Source of the DNA: a virus
Virus record (IMG/VR): IMGVR_UViG_3300025012_000026
Location: 62,001 to 126,000 of that record
Reading direction: 5' to 3' (one strand)
DNA: 64,000 bases
The stretch's first letter is position 1. The number at the start of each line of letters is the position of its first letter. The notes under the pieces were generated by a model, which ran no database searches, was not told where the DNA came from, and was given only the letters and a program-made list of their open reading frames with translations. A program made the translations under genes and the position numbers. This document shows positions 58,515 to 64,000 of this stretch, one piece after another.

Positions 58515-61500
58515 TTAGCACTTGCTATATCCACAAACACAACTAATACAGCCACTAATATGTTTCAATTTAATACCACAGTCTGGACATTTATCTTTTT
58601 CATCAGGTTCCAATTTTTCTTCATTTGATAATTTAGCAATAGGTTTAATACTTGCACTTAATTCTCCATTGATAAATTTTAGCATTTGTTTTGCTATAGA
58701 ATCCGCACAACTTTTCCCGATAGTCTTATCTTTTTTTCTAGCTTCTTTACTCACATCGCAACTTACGCTTTGAAGTTGATCAATTACTTGCAGAGGATCA
58801 ACATTTGCTCTTAATAATAATGATACAGACCTACTCAACCCCTCTGTCATTCCGCGACAGCCTCCGGTACTTCCTGATTGAGAAAATATTTCACATAAAT
58901 TATTATCATTGTCATATACAAGTGTTAACCACATTGATCCACATCCAGTTTTAATTTTTAATCTTACTGAATTGGCAATATCTAATGTTTCATTAATCAA
59001 GACATATTTTTTATCTTCATCAGTTGAAGAAATTTTACCTCCTGAAAGGGTTTGATTTTGTCTTGACCCATCTCTATAGACAGCTAATCCCTTAAGACCT
59101 TCTTTCCAAGCATAAATGTAAATATCATATATATCTTCTACACTAGCATTACTTGAAAAATTGACTGTTTTAGACAAGGATAAATCTACATGTTTTTGCA
59201 AAACTGATACCATGTTCACATGTTCTTTAGGAGATAAATCATGAGCAGTAACAAAAATATTTCTAATTTCTTTAGGAATTTCTTTTATTCCTTGACATGA
59301 ACCATGATTATTTTCAATCTTACCCATTAGTTCTTCAGAATAAATCCCCAATTCTTTAAGTTTGTTTTCAAAGGTTGGATTATTTATAAAATAAATATTA
59401 TTATCATATGTCCTACGACTGTATGTAAGACCAAATTGTGGTTCGCAACCTCCAGAAACCCCTGCTAGAAATGATATTGTTCCATTGGGGGCAATTGAAA
59501 GCAATGAACTATTTCTAACTTTCAATCCCTGTTGTTGCCATTCACTACCTTCCCAAGCAGGGTAAACTCCTCGTTCTTCTGCTAAATCCATTGTAGCTTT
59601 TAAGGCATTGTCTTTCATTACTTTAATAATTCTCTCTGCGAAATCATAACCTTTTTGAGAATTATATTTAATTCCTAATACATACAGAGCATCTGCCAAA
59701 CCCATCATTCCCATTCCAATGGGACGAATCGCTTCAGTCATTTGTTGAATTTTGGTTAGTGGCAATTTATTAATAGAAATCATATTATCAAACCATCTAA
59801 TCGCTTTATATGACAAGATTTTTAATTTATCCCAATTAAATTTACCATCTTTGATACAAGCATATATATTAATACTACCTAAGTTACATGAAGAATTAGG
59901 TATATTACTAAACTCATTGCAATTATGGACATAAGCTCCATTTGTAATTCCCATATGTAACTCATTTTCTGTAAAATCCCATACTTCTGCTTCATCTAGT
60001 TCAGAGATTAATATCACTGTTTCAAATTTTTCATCTAGTTTGTTTTGGTATTCTAGATAGCCATTTTTATAGTCTTGAATAAATCCAATTTCATCAAGGA
60101 ATTTTTTATAGGAATTTCTACTAATAACAATATGGGCAGATTGTTTACAAGTATAAGTCCCATTGCTAAATTCTATATCATTCTTTTTATTGTGATACCA
60201 CAATTTGCCTTTAACACCAAACATCAATAACATTTGTTGAACCTGTTTCAACATTTCTGTATTAATAGATACTAATTGAATCCTATGATGTTCTTTTAAA
60301 TTGCATCCATTTGCACTAAAAAGTCCAATCAAAAAATCTTTCATTTCATTTTTAGGAAGAGTCATAATCCAATCTGGTATCATACGATCATCAATTTTAT
60401 CATAAAAAGCATTAGCGTATACAGTACCATAGGGGATATTTAAGACATGATTTATATCTTGCTTGTTAGAATCTTTTGCGTAAAACTTTTCTCCTAATTC
60501 TTTTTCTATTAAAATCATTGCTTCTTTATCTTTTTCTGGATTTGCAAAAATATATTTCATTCTATTAGATGCTTTATGGAATGTTGCATCTCCAAATTCA
60601 AAACCTAAGACTTTATAATTTACATGAGGGTATAGATTATTTCCGATCCATTCTTTTTCTTTAATTTCAAAAGCAATATCTTTTCCAATTAAATCAATTG
60701 CTTTACACCAACTACCATCTTTAAGCATAAATTTATGATCTTCAGTAGTAGTGTACTCATAACCACTTTTAGTCATAATTTTATATACTTTTTTTATGCC
60801 TGTTTGCCATGTTTTCGTAGTTACATATTTTTCTCCATTCCACATCTTAGATTTAATATTGCTAATTTTCTCTAAACCATTCTCAGTTACCATATAAGTA
60901 TCTTTGTGTAAACAAGGATTTGTAAAAATTAATGTACTTAAATGTTTATTGGGATTATCCGCATCCATGCGACTTTGATAATTCGCTCCGGGTTCTCCTG
61001 TCTCCCATGAACATCTTGCAATTTCTTCTAAAATTTCTTTTGCTTTTAATGTCTGATACACAATGGTTGGATAACCTTTATCTTTCCACCACTCTAAATC
61101 TCCATTCCATTCTTGATTATAAATTTCCTTATTCCATTGATAATCAGGAAACTCTAGATTCCAATCTTCATCATTTTCTACAGCCTTCATAAAATCATCA
61201 GTAAGAGAGATAGAAATATTCATTCTTTTTAATTCACTTGTATTGTCTTTACTATGTATAAAATCTAATAATTGAGGATGCCAACATTGAAGATTTATTT
61301 TTAAAGCGCCTTTTCTTGATGGATTAAATTTAGTCATATCATCAGCAGTTCTATCATATTTTCCCATAAATGTAGTAACTCCACCAGCATATCCTTTAGA
61401 TGTATCTACTTTTGCTTTTGCAGGTCTTAATACACTAATATCTGTTCCTGCACCACCATTGCGTTGAAAAATCTTACTAAATTCTGCATCTAACAAACAT

Positions 61501-61781
61501 ATGTCTTCTATATTATCTTTCGTTTGCAAAACAAAGCAAGATGATAATTGGCCTGGATTATCTTTATCTGCGTTTAACAAAACGGGTGTACTAAATATGA
61601 ATTCCAAATTAGACATTGCTTCATAAACTTCTTTTTTAATCTGTTGTTTTTTATCATTAGTTTCTACTTCTGCAATTGCAGTTGAAACCCTTTCACATAA
61701 ATCTTCCCAAGTTTTTTCGTTTTCTTTAAAGTATTGTTTTTCTTTAAGTAATTTCAATGCATCTTCTGAAATAGTTGTCAA
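58515..61781 (-). CDS. nrdJ: Class II (B12-dependent) ribonucleotide reductase with intein
   Basis: 1088 residues including a 331-residue intein (290-620); mature enzyme about 757. Extein shows STPVLLNADKD and SSCFVLQTKD (first active-site Cys), RNGGAGTDIS, NPC active-site Cys (here the extein +1 Cys), APNGTIS, and C-terminal CPDCG / SCVCGYSKC. It reduces ribonucleotides to deoxyribonucleotides with adenosylcobalamin, without oxygen. Together with ThyX and dCMP deaminase it gives the element its own dNTP supply. Confidence 0.85.
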   Translation of the reverse strand: MTTISEDALKLLKEKQYFKENEKTWEDLCERVSTAIAEVETNDKKQQIKKEVYEAMSNLEFIFSTPVLLNADKDNPGQLSSCFVLQTKDNIEDICLLDAEFSKIFQRNGGAGTDISVLRPAKAKVDTSKGYAGGVTTFMGKYDRTADDMTKFNPSRKGALKINLQCWHPQLLDFIHSKDNTSELKRMNISISLTDDFMKAVENDEDWNLEFPDYQWNKEIYNQEWNGDLEWWKDKGYPTIVYQTLKAKEILEEIARCSWETGEPGANYQSRMDADNPNKHLSTLIFTNPCLHKDTYMVTENGLEKISNIKSKMWNGEKYVTTKTWQTGIKKVYKIMTKSGYEYTTTEDHKFMLKDGSWCKAIDLIGKDIAFEIKEKEWIGNNLYPHVNYKVLGFEFGDATFHKASNRMKYIFANPEKDKEAMILIEKELGEKFYAKDSNKQDINHVLNIPYGTVYANAFYDKIDDRMIPDWIMTLPKNEMKDFLIGLFSANGCNLKEHHRIQLVSINTEMLKQVQQMLLMFGVKGKLWYHNKKNDIEFSNGTYTCKQSAHIVISRNSYKKFLDEIGFIQDYKNGYLEYQNKLDEKFETVILISELDEAEVWDFTENELHMGITNGAYVHNCNEFSNIPNSSCNLGSINIYACIKDGKFNWDKLKILSYKAIRWFDNMISINKLPLTKIQQMTEAIRPIGMGMMGLADALYVLGIKYNSQKGYDFAERIIKVMKDNALKATMDLAEERGVYPAWEGSEWQQQGLKVRNSSLLSIAPNGTISFLAGVSGGCEPQFGLTYSRRTYDNNIYFINNPTFENKLKELGIYSEELMGKIENNHGSCQGIKEIPKEIRNIFVTAHDLSPKEHVNMVSVLQKHVDLSLSKTVNFSSNASVEDIYDIYIYAWKEGLKGLAVYRDGSRQNQTLSGGKISSTDEDKKYVLINETLDIANSVRLKIKTGCGSMWLTLVYDNDNNLCEIFSQSGSTGGCRGMTEGLSRSVSLLLRANVDPLQVIDQLQSVSCDVSKEARKKDKTIGKSCADSIAKQMLKFINGELSASIKPIAKLSNEEKLEPDEKDKCPDCGIKLKHISGCISCVCGYSKC
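59922..60914 (-). other. Intein in the ribonucleotide reductase
   Basis: Residues 290-620 of the precursor. Starts Cys290 (CLHKDTYMVTENG), block B TTTEDHKFML, and two LAGLIDADG-type blocks (VLGFEFGDA and LIGLFSANG). Ends YVHN with Asn620 followed by Cys621. All splicing residues are present (Cys1, TxxH, penultimate His, Asn, +1 Cys). The second endonuclease block has Asn where Asp is catalytic, so the homing nuclease may be weakened. Confidence 0.9.
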
Positions 61782-61835
61782 TTTATGTATCCTCCAATAA
61801 TTTTATTTTAATATTTATAAGTTAAAAAGATTATT

Positions 61836-62048
61836 CTATTGCCTTTGAATACGTTCATATTCTTTTTCATATTTCTCCATAATTTTAGTATCATACTGCC
61901 AACCTGAAATCTCTGCACTTAAATTATTAGAAAGCACCCTCACTTCTTCCATTTCTACCTTATTTAATTCAGAAAATTTATGTAATAGTCTTTTCAATTC
62001 TCTAACAATGTCTAAGATATCCATATTTCCATAATCCATTGTCATCAT
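61836..62048 (-). CDS. Small unknown protein
   Basis: 70 residues from ATG 62048 behind GGGAGGTGATAG. Coiled, charged (LDIVRELKRLLHKFSELNKV, IMEKYEKEYERIQRQ). Unknown. Confidence 0.5.
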   Translation of the reverse strand: MMTMDYGNMDILDIVRELKRLLHKFSELNKVEMEEVRVLSNNLSAEISGWQYDTKIMEKYEKEYERIQRQ

Positions 62049-62069
62049 ATTTCTATCACCTCCCTTCAA

Positions 62070-62309
62070 TTACTTCCAGTGATTATTCTTCTTTAGAATA
62101 TCAACAACCTCATCAGCATAATCAACATCAACATTAATAACAAGATATTTATTTCCTGTATTCTTATTGAATTTATATCTACTGATTCTAATATTTTTAA
62201 GTATTCTAGCTAAATCTGTCCTATCTTGTTCTGAAGCATGTTTAATCACATCTTCTTGTTTAATGACAATGTATTTATTGAAGTCTGCACCACTTAAATT
62301 AACACTCAA
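62070..62309 (-). CDS. Small unknown protein
   Basis: 79 residues from TTG 62309 with AAGAAGGTGG 8 nt upstream; a GTG at 62321 overlaps that site. SVNLSGADFNKYIVIKQEDV, then RISRYKFNKNTGNKYLVINV. Alpha/beta; unknown. Confidence 0.5.
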   Translation of the reverse strand: MSVNLSGADFNKYIVIKQEDVIKHASEQDRTDLARILKNIRISRYKFNKNTGNKYLVINVDVDYADEVVDILKKNNHWK

Positions 62310-62328
62310 ATGTTTTACCACCTTCTTT

Positions 62329-62490
62329 CTATTTTAAATAACCATTAATTCTTTTATCATAAAGATATTCACCTAATGATGAACTTAATAAGTTTGCAAA
62401 TATTCTCAATTCCTCTAATTGTTTAAAATTTAGAACAGGATAATTATTGAGTAACGGTTTCATTTGTTCGACAATATATATTTCTCTGAT
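62329..62490 (-). CDS. Small protein with doubtful start (ATC or ATA)
   Basis: 53 residues if started at ATC 62488-62490, 7 nt after GAAGGTG; ATA 62491-62493 is next to it. The first in-frame ATG (62463) has no site. The frame (REIYIVEQMKPLLNNYPVLN) reads naturally upstream of that ATG. Unknown function. Confidence 0.4.
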   Translation of the reverse strand: MREIYIVEQMKPLLNNYPVLNFKQLEELRIFANLLSSSLGEYLYDKRINGYLK

Positions 62491-62693
62491 TATGTATCAC
62501 CTTCTTTATCTTCGATTAATTCTACCTGAACCATCTTGCTCCTATCTCCATAAAACCATTGCCAATTGTTCTCTTTTGAACAAATGTTTTTAAATTTAAT
62601 ATAAACAAGATTGGAGGAGTTTTTATATAAGAATCTACTACATACCATTGATTGTATGCAATCGGAGTATTCACATAAGCAGAAATCGAACAC
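62490..62693 (-). CDS. Small Cys-rich protein
   Basis: 67 residues, GTG 62693 with AAAGGATGG upstream. FDFCLCEYSDCIQSMVCSRF and a C-terminal acidic tail. Cys pattern may bind metal. Unknown. Confidence 0.45.
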   Translation of the reverse strand: MFDFCLCEYSDCIQSMVCSRFLYKNSSNLVYIKFKNICSKENNWQWFYGDRSKMVQVELIEDKEGDT

Positions 62694-62696
62694 TAA

Positions 62697-62894
62697 TTAA
62701 TCTTCCATCCTTTCATTTTTAATTTCTGACATTTCATTATCAAATACTTCAATTGCCACCTTTTTGTAATAATGACCTTTATTAGTGTCTTGATCTACAA
62801 TGAATGCGTAATTAACTTTATCTGTATAGTTTTTCTCATACTCTTCAGAAGTGCACTGAATCCAATCACCATCTCTACCATGTAAAATTTTAAT
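62697..62894 (-). CDS. Small protein with probable ATT start; paralogue of 63031 gene
   Basis: 65 residues if started at ATT 62892-62894, 6 nt after GAGGTG. The body KILHGRDGDWIQCTSEEYEK...GHYYKKVAIEVFD aligns in pattern with the 63031-63177 product (INRIDGKWTTCTSQEYNS...TTYYKKIG), whose ATG is at the matching place. No ATG, GTG or TTG near the site. Function unknown. Confidence 0.5.
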   Translation of the reverse strand: MKILHGRDGDWIQCTSEEYEKNYTDKVNYAFIVDQDTNKGHYYKKVAIEVFDNEMSEIKNERMED

Positions 62895-62913
62895 ATGTAT
62901 CACCTCTTTTGAT

Positions 62914-62968
62914 TTAGCAAGAATTTGATTAGTGGTATTAATAAGATATGTGATCAAATTCTTGCTAA
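62914..62968 (-). promoter_or_regulatory. 16-bp perfect inverted repeat upstream of the ATT-start gene
   Basis: TTAGCAAGAATTTGAT (62914-62929) and its exact complement (62953-62968), 23-nt loop, just ahead of the gene's AGAGGTG. No T run; leader element likely. Confidence 0.65.
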
Positions 62969-63030
62969 TATTTATTTTATGCTTATGTATGTTAATTATG
63001 TCAAGATTATTGAATAATAGAATATAGATA

Positions 63031-63177
63031 TTAACCGATTTTCTTATAATAAGTAGTGATATTTGTGTCATTATTTTTGCTGAACATGAAGTTTGCTTTG
63101 TCTTGGGAATTGTATTCTTGAGAAGTGCATGTAGTCCATTTTCCGTCGATGCGATTGATGAGTTTTGTGGGGTTCAT
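63031..63177 (-). CDS. Small unknown protein (paralogue of 62697 gene)
   Basis: 48 residues, ATG 63177 behind GAGGAGGTGAAAAACAAAA. INRIDGKWTTCTSQEYN and DTNITTYYKKIG. First gene after the promoter at 63208. Unknown. Confidence 0.55.
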   Translation of the reverse strand: MNPTKLINRIDGKWTTCTSQEYNSQDKANFMFSKNNDTNITTYYKKIG

Positions 63178-63207
63178 TTTTGTTTTTCACCTCCTCTCTA
63201 TGTGAAT

Positions 63208-63236
63208 ATTATAGCATGTGGGGAATGTGGTGTCAA
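63208..63236 (-). promoter_or_regulatory. Consensus extended -10 promoter
   Basis: On the minus strand TTGACA (63231-63236), 17-nt spacer ending TGC, TATAAT (63208-63213). Confidence 0.92.
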
Positions 63237-63242
63237 GGAATT

Positions 63243-64000
63243 TTATTTATTGGTTTGAGATAGTAGCAATTCTTTAAGATAAGTTTTTCTATTAAAGTCT
63301 GCTTTTTTCTTTATAGCTCTATTTACCGTTTCTATTTCACCAAAATGGAATACTTTTTGCTTTGCTCTCGTTTGCGAAACATAAATAAGATTGCTATTAA
63401 GCATAAAGGTGTGAGCTTTAGGAGTTATCATAATAACCTTTTCACATTGACCGCCTTGGCTCTTTAATATCGAAATACTATATGAAAGCTTAATATTAAT
63501 TAAATCACTTTTATTATAAATAACCAACTCATCAAATTGAATAATTAATTTACCATTCTTAATTTTTACGATTTTACCTATTTCTCCATTTGCAACAAAT
63601 GTTTTATCATCTTCGTCTATATAACTTTCATTATATCTTATCGCACTATAATTATTAACAACTTGAATAACAAGATCATTCTCATAAAATTTTGTATCTC
63701 CAAGTTGAACATGTATATTTCCTGATAATACATTAGGATTTGCTATAGGTTGCAAGTGCTTATTTATAGCAACCGTTCCATAATCACCTACATTATACGA
63801 TGACAATATCATTATATCTTCTTTTGATGTTCCAGATGATAATAATTTTTGATATAACGCCACAACATTTTTCATTATATTTTCTTGCAACATAGGTATA
63901 AACATATATCCTTTGTCATTACCAAACATTTGTGGATTTTTAGAATCTGCTAGGAATTTTTCACTATTTCTTGTTTTTGTTGCTACAGTTAATACTCCTC
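63243..64000 (-). CDS. RecD/RecD2-type helicase, C-terminal part (runs off right edge)
   Basis: 252 codons visible; the frame stays open past the right edge (VLTVATKTRNSEKFL before the first internal ATG at 63929). SSYNVGDYGTVAINKHLQ, NPNV, an SH3-like insert (VANGEIGKIVKI), and LSYSISILKSQGGQCEKVIMI with LIYVSQTRAKQKV correspond to motifs IV to VI of RecD2/UvrD-type SF1B helicases. DNA unwinding in replication or repair. The ATPase core would lie to the right. Confidence 0.75.
   Translation of the reverse strand, partial: GVLTVATKTRNSEKFLADSKNPQMFGNDKGYMFIPMLQENIMKNVVALYQKLLSSGTSKEDIMILSSYNVGDYGTVAINKHLQPIANPNVLSGNIHVQLGDTKFYENDLVIQVVNNYSAIRYNESYIDEDDKTFVANGEIGKIVKIKNGKLIIQFDELVIYNKSDLINIKLSYSISILKSQGGQCEKVIMITPKAHTFMLNSNLIYVSQTRAKQKVFHFGEIETVNRAIKKKADFNRKTYLKELLLSQTNK

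Noticed and set aside
1-64000. CRISPR array
   Set aside because: No regularly spaced repeats of 25-40 nt with unique spacers were seen. The inverted repeats are single events.
1-64000. tRNA or rRNA genes, group I introns
   Set aside because: No cloverleaf with conserved loops, no rRNA-like segment, and no split conserved gene other than the intein and the tnpB insertions were found by reading.

Overview
The window is about 30 percent G+C, with strong GGAGG-type ribosome binding sites and TTGACA-N17-TATAAT promoters. It looks like part of a large mobile element of a Bacillota (low-GC Gram-positive) host. No single marker fixes the genus. The content fits a phage-plasmid: virion genes, a plasmid-style replication and partition module, a compact type IV secretion (conjugation) cluster and a large phage-type nucleotide metabolism block lie on one contig. 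No terminase, portal or capsid genes are in view, so the virion part is incomplete here.

Layout. 1-9.7 kb (+): tail distal and hub proteins, a baseplate OB-fold protein, glycosidase-like and deacetylase-like tail proteins, fibre and fibre-assembly proteins and small structural proteins. 10-14.3 kb (+): an HNH homing endonuclease gene split by an IS607-like tnpB element, then the lysis cassette (amidase, XhlA-like coiled-coil protein, holin). 14.6-26.4 kb (mostly +): HNH and GIY-YIG nucleases, a RepL-like winged-helix protein, several small-gene operons with near-consensus promoters, RNase H and a P-loop protein. 26.5-28.7 kb (-): a zinc-ribbon gene and a two-gene operon of a tandem-HTH regulator and a putative ADP-ribosyltransferase. 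29.3-31 kb (+): a large zinc-finger homing endonuclease with a paralogue at 42.2-43.7 kb.

31-39.6 kb (-) holds the conjugation module: M23 wall hydrolase, VirB2-like, VirB6/TrbL-like, PrgI/VirB3-like, VirB4 and VirD4-like ATPases, a Replic_Relax protein and a DGQHR/DndB-like protein. A lone 33-residue membrane peptide is encoded on the opposite strand inside it. 39.4-42.2 kb (-) holds small genes and a ParM/ParR partition pair behind a 45-nt palindrome. 43.8-45.9 kb (+) is the replicon: a DnaA-box cluster and an initiator with a DnaA-N-like domain.

46-64 kb (-) is the metabolic block: a 5'(3')-nucleotidase-like protein, guanylate-kinase-like protein, ThyX, dCMP deaminase, radical SAM protein, Nudix protein, intein-containing class II ribonucleotide reductase, and a RecD-type helicase running off the right edge, mixed with many small unknown genes. 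Two more tnpB elements sit here, one broken by an in-frame TGA and one by a +1 frameshift in a G run.

The strongest leads are: the conjugation, replication and partition genes in a phage context; the base-exact IS607-like insertion in a homing endonuclease; a conserved omega-RNA-like segment shared by two tnpB copies; and a set of genes on the right-hand minus strand whose good Shine-Dalgarno sites are followed by ATA, ATT or ATC instead of ATG.
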